Below are positions 45,833-53,845 of a stretch of 64,000 bases of DNA, piece by piece. The position numbers and the translations under genes were made by a program. The DNA comes from Dyella flava (GTDB lineage: Bacteria > Pseudomonadota > Gammaproteobacteria > Xanthomonadales > Rhodanobacteraceae), in contig NZ_JADIKE010000037.1 in the NCBI RefSeq assembly GCF_016904955.1, forward strand, positions 124,001 through 188,000, written 5' to 3'. The notes beneath the pieces were generated by a model, which saw nothing but the letters and a program-made list of their open reading frames with translations, had not been told where the DNA came from and did no database searches. The number at the start of each line of letters is the position of its first letter. Within the stretch, counting starts at the first letter, position 1.

Positions 45833-48054
45833 CACAGGGTCACCAGCATGGAGTAGAAGGTTTGCAGTACGGCCGCGACATCCGCCGTCCAGCGCCGTGA
45901 AGCCGCACCATTGGGCTCGGTGCTCTGGCTGTTATTCAGCCGATCGGTATCCAGATAGTTATGGCCATCCGGATCCAGCTCTGCCGACACCACCTTGCTG
46001 GGTTTGATGAAATCAAAACGCGCCCAGCGGCGGTCGTCGTCCCACACCACGTCTTCATGCGTGCCATCGGCATAGTTCACGCGCAACAGCTCGGGCGCCG
46101 GCACACCATGACGCACTACCGTGATGGTGCTATGCCACGGAAACGGCCCGGCTTCGCCTGGCTTCGGATGCGGATGGGCTTTTGTCCAGGCATCGCGCTG
46201 CTGGTCGATCTGCTTATCCAATTCCGTCGCAACCACCTCTGTCTGCTTGCCGTCCTTCCAGAACACTCCTGCTTGCGGCAGCACTTCGCTGGTATCGATG
46301 GACGAAATGCCATCGTCGGTGACGCCCGTGCCGTAGACGTATTGATCGAAGATCTGATCCACGTCTTTGGCGTCGCCGGAGCTGTCGATCAGCGCCGCGC
46401 GCAAATCCGCGACCGAGGGATGGCGGAAACGCCAGCGCTGGTAATACAGACGAAACGCCTTCTCCAGCGCAGGCTGGCCGAGCCTGGCTTCCAGATCGTG
46501 CATGGCGGTCGTGGTGCGTGAATACACCGTGCCGTAGCTGAAACTGGAAAATCGATCCCAACTGTTCTGCGCCAGCGGATCACGCGGGTGTTGCAAGCCC
46601 GCTGTCAAACGCTCAACCGCGAAACCGCTGATATGCGGCGTCAGGCCCAGCCATTTGGTGAAGGGCGTGGCGAGCACCAGATCCTGGTGACGCTCGCGCA
46701 ACATCCGGTTGTCCCAGAACTCGTTGAGGCCTTCGTCCAGAATGGGCTCCTCGAATTCATTGGAGGCGAGAATGCCGTAGAAATAGCCGTGGCCAAATTC
46801 GTGGATGTTGACGAAATCGCTGGCCATCTGCGTCCAGGTATCCGGCTCTACATACTTGTAGCCTTCCGACGTAAAGAAGGTCGGATATTCCATGCCGCCG
46901 GCTTCGTCCGCGTTATAAGGCGGAATCACCACCGTCAAGGTCGGATACGGATACGGCGCAAGCGTGCGGGAGAAATAACCGATCGCATCGATGCTCGACT
47001 TGAGCGTCGGTGCCGCGCTGGCCACGTATTCCGGCGGATAAGTCACCCGCACCGCCACCTTCGGACTGCCCGGCCCCACGTAAGAACCATCCAGGGTTTT
47101 GAAATCCTTGGCCGCGACCCAGGCGAAGTCATGCACATCGCCCTGCACGAAGTGGTACGTGGTCTTGCCGTCCTTCTGTTCCGGCGTGCCTTGCAGCTGA
47201 CCCACCGCACCGACGGTGTAATCGGAGGGCACAGTCAGGTGCACGTCGTACAGGCCGAAATCCGCGTAGAACTCGCTGTTGAAATGAAACTCGTGCACGT
47301 TCCAGCGCACCTGCGTCGCGCCACGTTCGCCCGGCAGTTCCAGCATGCCGATCTTGGGGAACCACTGGCCCACCAGATTGAAGTCTCCCCACCAGCCGGT
47401 GCGTTCCACCACGCGCGGCAACTGGCTGAGAAAATCGATATCCAAAGCCAGCGTGCCACCCGCCGGCACCGGCTGCGCCAGATCGATCCGCACCACCGTC
47501 TGATCCGACTCCGGACCGCCATCCGGATGCACAAACTGCCATGTCAGGGCGGTGCCATCCTGCTGCACGCTCTGCAAACGAATCCAGCCCCACTGGCCCT
47601 TTTTCAGCACCGCTTCCCCGCGCGATCCGCCCGCTTTGTCCAGCACATTGCGCTCGGTGAAAAAGGTGCTGCCCTGGTTCTGGAACGCATTGAGGTAAAG
47701 ATGGAAATACACGCTGCGCACCGCGCGATCGCTGCGATTGCGCCAGGTCATGTGTTCCTTGCCGCTCACCGCATGCTTGGCGGCATCCAGATCCGCATCG
47801 ATGGTGTAACTCACCACACGATCGGACAGGGTCGGCTCGTTGCCGGTACGCTCGCCGCCCCAGGCATCGGGCGAGCTCTTTTGCGTGATGATGGTGTCGT
47901 GCGCCGGTGCAAACGGAATCGCTTCGGCCGCAACCGACGCCGCCGTGGCGGGTTGCGTGCCAGCCGGCGTAACGGTATGTGCATCGACCTGGCAAGACCA
48001 CAACAAAACGACCGCAGCGAGCCACTGCCCGCCCCTACCCGTTGCAAGCCTCAT
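45832..48054 (-). CDS. M1-family zinc aminopeptidase, exported
   Basis: The 740-residue protein has a signal peptide (WLAAVVLLWSCQVDAH), an N-terminal beta-domain and the gluzincin site HEFGH (His418, Glu419, His422) with the third ligand Glu441 exactly 18 residues later (ILDEGLNEFWD). The exopeptidase motif GxMEN reads GGMEYPT, as in the subgroup of bacterial M1-like enzymes with a Tyr. It probably trims peptides in the periplasm. The start at 48054 follows GGGGAG at 8 nt; the longer frame to 48264 is unsupported. It is coupled to a membrane-protein gene and divergent from a two-component system. Confidence 0.92.
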   Translation of the reverse strand: MRLATGRGGQWLAAVVLLWSCQVDAHTVTPAGTQPATAASVAAEAIPFAPAHDTIITQKSSPDAWGGERTGNEPTLSDRVVSYTIDADLDAAKHAVSGKEHMTWRNRSDRAVRSVYFHLYLNAFQNQGSTFFTERNVLDKAGGSRGEAVLKKGQWGWIRLQSVQQDGTALTWQFVHPDGGPESDQTVVRIDLAQPVPAGGTLALDIDFLSQLPRVVERTGWWGDFNLVGQWFPKIGMLELPGERGATQVRWNVHEFHFNSEFYADFGLYDVHLTVPSDYTVGAVGQLQGTPEQKDGKTTYHFVQGDVHDFAWVAAKDFKTLDGSYVGPGSPKVAVRVTYPPEYVASAAPTLKSSIDAIGYFSRTLAPYPYPTLTVVIPPYNADEAGGMEYPTFFTSEGYKYVEPDTWTQMASDFVNIHEFGHGYFYGILASNEFEEPILDEGLNEFWDNRMLRERHQDLVLATPFTKWLGLTPHISGFAVERLTAGLQHPRDPLAQNSWDRFSSFSYGTVYSRTTTAMHDLEARLGQPALEKAFRLYYQRWRFRHPSVADLRAALIDSSGDAKDVDQIFDQYVYGTGVTDDGISSIDTSEVLPQAGVFWKDGKQTEVVATELDKQIDQQRDAWTKAHPHPKPGEAGPFPWHSTITVVRHGVPAPELLRVNYADGTHEDVVWDDDRRWARFDFIKPSKVVSAELDPDGHNYLDTDRLNNSQSTEPNGAASRRWTADVAAVLQTFYSMLVTL

Positions 48055-48386
48055 CGAACGATCTCCCCAAGAGATGTATCGAGCCTGGATCAAGCATGGC
48101 GATGAAAGCATCCGCCATACGTCATGACCGCCCCCATGACACCGCACACCAACACCCGTTATCCCGCCCAAAGCCGGACGACGGGCGCGAGAGATCATCC
48201 ATGAATAACGAACGTCACACCACCGCGCTTGCCCCACCGGCAACCGCCGCCCACCTGTGCGCATCTCCTCGCAGGCGTTAAGCTGCGTGTCACCAGGCCC
48301 GGGGTACTCCTGCGGTGTCAGGGAAGACGTTGATATTCATGGATAAACCGCCCGAGTTCAGCCGGCCTGTGGGAGCCAAGAGAACC
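48055..48386. other. Divergent promoter region between M1 peptidase and two-component genes
   Basis: The 332-bp gap separates the divergent M1 peptidase and response-regulator genes, so it must hold two promoters. A 26-codon ORF at 48201-48281 starts after GAGAG and could be a leader peptide, but nothing else supports it. No clear dyad operator was found. Confidence 0.4.
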
Positions 48387-49061
48387 ATGCGTATCCTAAT
48401 TGCCGAAGATGATCCATCCATTGCCGCGGGCGTCAGCGCCGCGTTACGCCAAGGCGGCCATGCCGTCGACCACGTGGCCGACGGCGTGCGCGCGGACGCC
48501 GCACTGAAAGACACCCCTTACGATCTGCTGGTGCTGGACTTAGGGCTGCCCAACCTCGATGGCAGCGAAGTGTTGCAACGCGTACGCCGGCGCGGCAGCG
48601 GGCTGCCGGTGCTGGTAATCACCGCACGCGAAGGTCTGCGCGAACGCGTGCGCGTGCTGGACCTGGGCGCCGACGACTATCTGGTCAAACCGTTTGCCCT
48701 GGCCGAATTCGAAGCGCGCGTGCGTGCCCTGCTGCGCCGCTACACCACGCAAGGCGCGCCCGAACTCACCCTCGGCCGGCTGCGTCTGGACCTGCCCGGC
48801 CATCGGGCCTGGGTCGATGACGCACCGCTCGAACTCACCGCGCGCGAATTCGGACTGCTCGAAGCACTCGCCGCACGCCCGGACCGCGTCACCAGCCGCG
48901 CGCAATTGATCGAAGCACTATGCAGCTGGGACGAAGAACTCACCGACAACGGCCTGGATATCGCCATCTACCGCCTGCGCCGCAAACTGGTCGATTCCGG
49001 CACGCAAGTGCGCACCATCCGCGGACTCGGTTACCTGCTCGAAGAGGTCAAGCCGGCATGA
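48387..49061 (+). CDS. OmpR/QseB-type response regulator
   Basis: The 224-residue regulator has a receiver domain with the acidic pair in LIAEDD, phospho-acceptor Asp51 (LLVLDLGLP), the Thr/Ala switch ITAREG and Lys near 101 (YLVKPF). A winged-helix DNA-binding domain follows (LTAREFGLLEALAARP; VYRLRRKL-like stretch; IRGLGYLLE). It is closest in pattern to TctD/QseB. The ATG at 48387 starts the receiver domain properly; an upstream frame from 48315 adds an unsupported tail. It overlaps the kinase gene by 4 bp. Confidence 0.95.
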   Translation: MRILIAEDDPSIAAGVSAALRQGGHAVDHVADGVRADAALKDTPYDLLVLDLGLPNLDGSEVLQRVRRRGSGLPVLVITAREGLRERVRVLDLGADDYLVKPFALAEFEARVRALLRRYTTQGAPELTLGRLRLDLPGHRAWVDDAPLELTAREFGLLEALAARPDRVTSRAQLIEALCSWDEELTDNGLDIAIYRLRRKLVDSGTQVRTIRGLGYLLEEVKPA

Positions 49062-50449
49062 GTCAATGGCGCTGGGGACGCCAGAGCCTGCGCCGGCGTC
49101 TGCTTACCACCGTGATGGTGCCGCTGCTGTTGCTGTTGCTGATGAACAGCCTGATCACCTACATCGGCGCGCTGATCTACGCCAATCACGTGCACGACAA
49201 GAACCTGATCGACGACACGCTCACCCTGGTCCAGCTGATGGCCACTGAAAGTCCGGATGGCCGTGTCACCTCGCAAGCGAAATTCCTGCTCGAATACGAC
49301 CCGAACGGCCATAACTACTTCAGCGTATTCAGCGCCAAACACGGCCTGGTCGCCGGCAACCCCACCCTGCGACCGCCCGACGGCCTGTTCAAGGACAGCA
49401 GCGAAACCCAGCTTTACGACATCCAGATCGAAAAGCACGCCCTGCGCGCCGCCAGCATCCAGATGACCAATCCCCACGATGCCAGCGACGAACTCGAAGT
49501 CAACGTGGCCGAAACCCTGCGCGATCGCCACATCGAAGCACAGCAGATTCTGTTGCTGAGCATTCCCGCGCAAACGCTGCTGATCTTCGCCGCCTTTATG
49601 CTGGTATGGCTGGGCGTGCGCACCGGCTTGCGCCAGCTCGATCCGCTCACCACCCAGCTCGCCAATCGCGAGCACGATCTGGCCCCCATCGGCGATCAGG
49701 ACGTGCCGGTGGAAATCCTGCCGCTCACCCGCACCATCGACGGCCTGTTCGCACGCCTGCGCGGCATGCTCGCCTTGCACGAACGCTTTATCGCCGACGC
49801 CGCGCATCAGTTGCGCACGCCGCTGGCCGGCTTGAGCGTGCATGCCGAACGTGCGCAGGCCAGCGCCGATCCCGCCACGATCGCCGATGCGCTCAACCAT
49901 ATCCAGCGACTGATCCAGCGCGCCAACCGCACCTCCAAACAACTGCTTGCGCTCACCCGCGCGCAAACCACCGAGCACGAAGCCGGTGACAGCGAACCGC
50001 TCAACTTCGCGGTCGTGATTCCCGAACTCGTCGGCCTGCGCGTGCACGAAGCCATCGCCGCCAACATCGACCTCGGCTACGAAGGCCCGGAAGGCCCGCT
50101 ATGGATCGACGGCGACCGCCACCGCATCCAGGAAATGCTCGACAACCTCATCGATAACGGCCTGCGCTACGCCGGTGAAGGCGCGTTGATGACGGTCATG
50201 CTGTCGAGCCAGAACGATAACATCTTCCTCGTCGTCGAAGATAACGGCCCCGGCGTGCCGCCCGCGTGGATCGAGCGCCTGGGCGAACGCTTCTTCCGTG
50301 TTCCGGGCAGCGCCGAAGAAGGCAGCGGCTTAGGGCTGGCGATCGTGCAGCGCATCGCCGAATGGCACAACGCCAAGGTGCGTTATTTCGCGGCAAGTCA
50401 AAAAGGCGGGCTACGCGTGGAAATCGTATTCCCCGCCATGCACACCTGA
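49058..50449 (+). CDS. TctE/QseC-type sensor histidine kinase
   Basis: The 463-residue kinase has two membrane helices (MVPLLLLLLMNSLITYIGAL and LLLSIPAQTLLIFAAFMLVW) enclosing a ~140-residue periplasmic sensor domain, then a HAMP-like linker, the phospho-acceptor His250 in AAHQLRTPLAGL, the N-box DNLIDNGLRY and the ATP-lid motifs EDNGPGVP and GSGLGLAIV. The periplasmic domain (ATESPDGRV, GLVAGNP) is of the 2CSK-N type found in TctE. The ligand is unknown. Tight overlap with the regulator gene shows a dedicated pair; neighbours suggest an envelope-peptide response (inference). Confidence 0.95.
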   Translation: MSQWRWGRQSLRRRLLTTVMVPLLLLLLMNSLITYIGALIYANHVHDKNLIDDTLTLVQLMATESPDGRVTSQAKFLLEYDPNGHNYFSVFSAKHGLVAGNPTLRPPDGLFKDSSETQLYDIQIEKHALRAASIQMTNPHDASDELEVNVAETLRDRHIEAQQILLLSIPAQTLLIFAAFMLVWLGVRTGLRQLDPLTTQLANREHDLAPIGDQDVPVEILPLTRTIDGLFARLRGMLALHERFIADAAHQLRTPLAGLSVHAERAQASADPATIADALNHIQRLIQRANRTSKQLLALTRAQTTEHEAGDSEPLNFAVVIPELVGLRVHEAIAANIDLGYEGPEGPLWIDGDRHRIQEMLDNLIDNGLRYAGEGALMTVMLSSQNDNIFLVVEDNGPGVPPAWIERLGERFFRVPGSAEEGSGLGLAIVQRIAEWHNAKVRYFAASQKGGLRVEIVFPAMHT

Positions 50450-50514
50450 CCCCTTGGCAGGTTGGGTTGGCCCGTGTGTACGGACTGGACACATGGGTAA
50501 CACATGCGACTGGC

Positions 50515-50618
50515 GTAGGTTGGGTTAGCTTCGCGTAACCCAACGGAATTCCATCGAAGCGATAACCATCGTTGGGTTACGCGAAGCTAACCCAACCTAC
50601 CCCAACCTACCCAACCCA
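50515..50618. repeat. GTTGGGTTA repeat with matched arm changes
   Basis: The inner bases here are GCTTCGC on the left (GGTTGGGTTAGCTTCGCG) and GCGAAGC on the right (GGGTTACGCGAAGCTAACCC), where other copies have GCGCAGC and GCTGCGC. The outer parts are unchanged. The two halves therefore stay fully complementary. It lies between the convergent histidine-kinase gene and a small hypothetical gene. Confidence 0.88.
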
Positions 50619-50622
50619 CGCA

Positions 50623-50859
50623 TTACGTGGGTTTGACGGCATCGAGGATCTCGTGCAATTGCCTGGCGTGGTTTTCGTAACACATGCCTAGCAAGGAGCG
50701 GCTGATGTGCAGGGGTTGGTCTTCTTCGCTCTGCGTGGTGACAAAGGCGATCTCGGCCATCAGGTAAAACTGATCGCGCAACATTTCCAGCTGACGGCGA
50801 CCTTCTCGGGTCAGCAGGTAGCCGGGCCCCGGCAAGCCTGCTCGCTTTGCTTGGTTCAT
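50623..50859 (-). CDS. Small XAC0095-like protein
   Basis: The 78-residue protein has GYLLTREGRRQLEMLRDQFY and LMAEIAFV followed by LHISRSLLGMCYENHARQLH, a two-helix pattern like the small XAC0095-type proteins of Xanthomonadales, whose function is unknown. It shares the pattern with the next gene upstream (LRDQFYLMAEI against IRDELDMLAEL). No signal peptide, membrane helix or DNA-binding motif is visible. A GTTGGGTTA repeat lies 4 bp after its stop. Confidence 0.6.
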   Translation of the reverse strand: MNQAKRAGLPGPGYLLTREGRRQLEMLRDQFYLMAEIAFVTTQSEEDQPLHISRSLLGMCYENHARQLHEILDAVKPT

Positions 50860-50914
50860 AGCATCACTCCATGTTGTACGGTTTGGCTGGCGCAGCTTCG
50901 CGTTGCGCTGGAAG

Positions 50915-51187
50915 TCAATGACGCGAATGGCTCACCGGATTCATGTGATCGGCCGATGCGCCGCATGCGTCCACGGCTTCGGCGATGCCCTGCGACATCT
51001 GCAGGAAGTACTGCGAAAACGCCAGCGAGGTCATGTGCATGCTTTCATCGCACGAGCAGGCGCACAGGATGAGTTCGGCGAGCATGTCCAATTCGTCGCG
51101 AATCCGGCCCAGCTCGGCAACAGCGGATTCGGGGAGGCGATAGTGCGGCTCGCTGGTGTACGGCGGTGTATGGTTTTTTGTTGGCAT
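50915..51187 (-). CDS. Small XAC0095-like protein
   Basis: The 90-residue protein has PHYRLPESAVAELGRIRDEL and DMLAELILCACSCDESMHMT followed by YFLQMSQGIAEAVDACG. It is similar in layout to the 78-residue neighbour and has five cysteines, two as CACSC. The ATG at 51187 is preceded by AGAGAG; the longer frame to 51391 runs through the terminator of the gene upstream. The family name is a recollection from related genomes and its function is unknown. Confidence 0.58.
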   Translation of the reverse strand: MPTKNHTPPYTSEPHYRLPESAVAELGRIRDELDMLAELILCACSCDESMHMTSLAFSQYFLQMSQGIAEAVDACGASADHMNPVSHSRH

Positions 51188-51375
51188 GGGATCTCTCTTG
51201 CACGTGATGAAGTCGTCCGCAGGGCGTTGCAACACCCCTGTGCGACGGCCGGTGTTTCCGCGAACGCGCATGGGTGCGGCCACGATGTATCCGCCATCGC
51301 TGGCCTCAGTGGTGTGATGAACGACGGCCACCGTGATGCCGAAGCGTCGAGCTGCGTCGACCTTCGAACTTTTCG

Positions 51376-51412
51376 GAAAAAGGCGGCACACTGCGTCTGG
51401 GCAGCGTGCCGC
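51376..51412 (-). terminator. Intrinsic terminator of the 51.4-51.8 kb gene
   Basis: Read on the minus strand: GCGGCACGCTGC, a 6-base loop, GCAGTGTGCCGC (one mismatch), then CTTTTTCC. It lies 29 bp after the stop of the 110-residue gene and separates it from the XAC0095-like pair. Confidence 0.8.
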
Positions 51413-51440
51413 AAATGGCCGTCACACGGACACGCGCGGG

Positions 51441-51773
51441 TTATCCACCTTGCTCAGGGCGGAGCGTGTCGACGTAGTGACGCAGGAAGTAGAGGGCGGC
51501 GTTCAGGCCGTTGAGCTGGGCCGGATCGAGCGGTAAAAGGCCGCTTTTTTCGCCGTTTTTGTGCTTTTTCTGGAAGGCACGATGCGCTTTCAGCATCCCT
51601 TCGATCACCGTCGCGGCGAGGGCCGTGCCGGCCAGTCGCTGCAGGTTAGTAAGCCGCCGTTCCCGCTCCAAACTCAGCGGATAGAGCGTGCCGTCGATCG
51701 ATGCAGTGGAATTAGTACGAGGTTCGTTGCGAACCGGAGCGTGCGCGCGTGCCGTATGATTAATGGAGGCCAT
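51441..51773 (-). CDS. Hypothetical protein, 110 residues
   Basis: I do not recognise this protein. It has a basic N-terminus (ASINHTARAHAPVRNEP), then SLERERRLTNLQRLAGTALA and LKAHRAFQKKHKNGEKSG, a probable helix pair, and a C-terminal LDPAQLNGLNAALYFLRHYV. No membrane segment is seen. It is its own transcription unit, with a terminator downstream and a leader with two strong hairpins upstream. Some similarity in helix layout to its XAC0095-like neighbours is possible but weak. Confidence 0.5.
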   Translation of the reverse strand: MASINHTARAHAPVRNEPRTNSTASIDGTLYPLSLERERRLTNLQRLAGTALAATVIEGMLKAHRAFQKKHKNGEKSGLLPLDPAQLNGLNAALYFLRHYVDTLRPEQGG

Positions 51774-51804
51774 TATCAACAGGTCCTATGTTGGTTTTGG
51801 TTTA

Positions 51805-51900
51805 GCGGATCGTGGGAGTTCCTGCTCTCACGATCCGCGCCTTCCAGCATTGCTGCCAGGGTCATCGGCGTTGACGCATTTTCGGAGAGCGCCGATGACC
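51805..51900 (-). promoter_or_regulatory. Two tandem hairpins upstream of the 110-residue gene
   Basis: GCGGATCGTGGGAG (51805-51818) pairs with CTCTCACGATCCGC (51825-51838) with one mismatch, and GGTCATCGGCG (51860-51870) has a perfect partner CGCCGATGACC (51890-51900). Both would lie in the transcript leader of the minus-strand gene that starts at 51773. No T-run follows either, so they are not simple terminators. Confidence 0.5.
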
Positions 51901-52094
51901 ATCTAAAGGTACCGAGTGGCGGCGCTTCCTGTATGTAGGCGTTGGCTGGCTTTGCCGTACGTTTATGTAAGCCGCTGTCGTTGGCATACCTGCCGGTTGC
52001 CATCTGCGCTAGCGCAGCACGACCGCACAGCGATGCGGTTTACATCAACAAATCGGCGCAACGGCACCAGCAGGCTACGCATCTCTCGCTGCAC

Positions 52095-52115
52095 AAAAAA
52101 AGCCGCCGAAGCGAC
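52095..52115 (-). terminator. Intrinsic terminator with UUCG tetraloop
   Basis: On the minus strand GTCGC-TTCG-GCGGC forms a 5-bp stem (one G-U pair) closed by a TTCG loop, followed by seven T. It lies 150 bp after the ESPR gene and marks the end of that transcript. Confidence 0.8.
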
Positions 52116-52264
52116 CGGTGCAAAAATGGCTTGTACAGCGGTGTTTGCTGCGATATCGCGGTTTACCGGGCCATGCTCGCACCTACACCCTTATCGCCCT
52201 GACGGTTGCCGCTGGGGCAAGGCTTGCGCATCCAGCGGCTGGTTGCGGGGCGGCTGCGAAGCAT

Positions 52265-52630
52265 TTACTGCATCGACGGTGCTGCGGAAAGCAACGCTAT
52301 CGGCCACGCCGTCAGCGTGCGCGCGCGGGTCGTATCCTGCTGCACCTGGCCTGCCGTGTTGTTGCCGGTCTGCGATGGCAGCGGCGTTGTGTCGGTTTCG
52401 TTTGCCGGCACACGGTTATTGAGATGAGTGATCTCCGTGGTGTTATGCGCCTGAGGTGCTCCGTTTGCATTCGCCTGCGCGAACGCCACACTGCCAGTCG
52501 CGATAAAACCTAGTGCCGCGGTCGCGACCAATCCCATGAGCAGCGTGGCTTTCTTGTTATTCGTCCATTCAGAAGCCACCGTCCACTGGCCGGCGGCGGT
52601 GTTTTGAACAATTCGATACATCACATTCAT
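52265..52630 (-). CDS. Orphan ESPR signal-peptide protein (autotransporter remnant or small secreted protein)
   Basis: The 121-residue product begins MNVMYRIVQNTAAGQWTVAS, the extended signal peptide region (ESPR) of large autotransporters and two-partner exoproteins, followed by a hydrophobic core (LLMGLVATAALGFIATGSVA) and a cleavage site near FAQANA. Only ~65 polar residues follow, with no passenger domain, coiled stalk or beta-barrel anchor. Shifting frame near 52310 would read on as ADSVAFRSTVDAVNASQ, reminiscent of the DAVNxxQL necks of YadA-type adhesins, to a stop at 52191. A truncated, frameshifted trimeric autotransporter is therefore likely; a genuine short secreted protein is the alternative, and its own terminator fits both. 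Confidence 0.7.
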   Translation of the reverse strand: MNVMYRIVQNTAAGQWTVASEWTNNKKATLLMGLVATAALGFIATGSVAFAQANANGAPQAHNTTEITHLNNRVPANETDTTPLPSQTGNNTAGQVQQDTTRARTLTAWPIALLSAAPSMQ

Positions 52631-52999
52631 GTGGATATCTCTCTACCTACGAAATATGGCGTGCAGTGATAGGCGGCACAGTGTGCTTGCGCAGGGATTC
52701 GCGCATCGGTAAGGAGATGTTAGGGAGATAGGGGGCTCGGGATAATCAGACTCGGACTAATACGAGTTAGTACAAGACTGAAATTTGAATTTGTTTGAGC
52801 TGGATTTGTGGTTTTGTGGCTTGGGACCTTGGTGCAGGGTGCCAGCGTGTTGTGTGGTGAGACAACCGGGCTGGTGGGGATTGGAAGCAAGCACGGACGG
52901 CCTCTACTCCGCGCCCTTCGCGGGGAGAGCCTGCCCCGGACTTGATCTGGAGATTGAGACGGGGGCCACTCTGGCGTTGCAGTTGCTTACGGAGCTTCG
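52631..52999. other. Upstream region of the ESPR gene with interleaved dyads
   Basis: ACTCG (52750) and CGAGT (52763) are inverted, and ACTAA (52756) and TTAGT (52767) are inverted, giving two interleaved dyads in an AT-richer stretch 120 bp before the ESPR start. This could be an operator. The plus-strand ORF 52785-53267 runs into repeat DNA and is not supported as a gene. Confidence 0.35.
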
Positions 53000-53510
53000 A
53001 CACATCAAAGCGAAGATGTGTTGTAACGACGGCGTTTATGGCAAGCGCGGCCCCTCACCCCGGCCCTCTCCCCGGAGGGGAGAGGGAGTGACTGCTCGCA
53101 ATTATGGTGTGATTCCGCACGCAGCTTTTTCTCCTCTCCCCAGAGGAGAGAGGGAGAAATGCTCGTCGCGCTACGCGATGCCCCTTGCTTTTACCGGCGC
53201 CACACGCCGGCACCAAGTGCGCGCATGGATGCGCGCTGCTCTTCCCGGGGCCCCTGGGGCGCGGTGAAGGGGTGGAGGAAAAGCCCGCAGGGAAGCCGGC
53301 ATGGATGCCGGCTTGTTTTTCGTCAGGGCAGGAAGCCCTGTCGAAAAGCCCCGTAGCCCCTTCACGAACTTGCCGGGCATGGATGCCCGGCAAGCGCGGC
53401 CTCGGGGGTGCCCTTCTCTTTGGTTACTTTCTCTTGGGCACGCAAGAGAAAGTGACTCGGTCCCTTGGGGACCGAAAGCTCTTAAAGCTCTAGACCATCA
53501 ACCCACAACG
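53000..53510. repeat. Composite dispersed repeat, copy 2 (longer)
   Basis: It has the same blocks as copy 1 (44486-44898): AAGCGAAGATGTGTTGTAAC, GGCAAGCGCGGCCCCTCACC, GAGAGGGAGAAATGC, CTTGCTTTTACCGGCGCCAC, CATGGATGCGCGCTGCTCTT and the GAAAGTGACTCGGTCC core. It carries an extra ~75-bp stretch with hairpins AAGCCGGCATGGATGCCGGC and CAGGGCAGGAAGCCCTG that copy 1 lacks. The ORFs in it (53185-53493 and others) mirror those in copy 1 and reflect repeat DNA rather than genes. Confidence 0.75.
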
Positions 53511-53570
53511 CAGACAGCAACATGCGCTGGGTACAACGCGCTAACCCAGCGAACGCCTACGTAAGCGAGA

Positions 53571-53633
53571 AACATCAAAGCGAAGATGTGCTGCAACGAT
53601 GGTGTATATGGCAAGCGCAGCCCCTCACCCCAG
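53571..53633. repeat. Third copy of the composite-repeat head
   Basis: ACATCAAAGCGAAGATGTGC, AACGATGGTGTATATGGCAA and GCGCAGCCCCTCACCCC repeat the first ~60 bp of the composite repeat, followed by GAGAGGGAGA-type blocks and then unique sequence. It is a partial copy 60 bp after copy 2. Confidence 0.65.
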
Positions 53634-53737
53634 CCCTCTCCCCAGAGGGGAGAGGGAGAAAAAAGCGGGGCTCTCCCTGGAAGGGAGAGAGAGAAAAGCG
53701 TGGGGCTCGACCCTTCGGCGAAATGAAGAAAACACAT

Positions 53738-53766
53738 AAAAAGACGGCGGCGCACCAGCGCCGCCG
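53738..53766 (-). terminator. Intrinsic terminator of the aminotransferase gene
   Basis: On the minus strand CGGCGGCGC-TGGT-GCGCCGCCG is a perfect 9-bp stem followed by TC and five T. It lies 80 bp after the aminotransferase stop. Confidence 0.88.
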
Positions 53767-53845
53767 GGTTTGCCAGCTTCCCCTGCACGGGAAATGTCGA
53801 CAAGAACTGAACGCTCCCCCGCCCTGGCGCGCAGAGGGAGAAAAA

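Noticed and set aside
48201..48281. 26-codon ORF as a leader peptide for the two-component operon
   Set aside because: It has a modest ribosome site only; no attenuator structure or conservation could be shown.
53185..53493. 102-codon ORF in the composite repeat
   Set aside because: A related but shorter frame in copy 1 (44646-44837) is broken differently, which fits repeat DNA and not a conserved protein.
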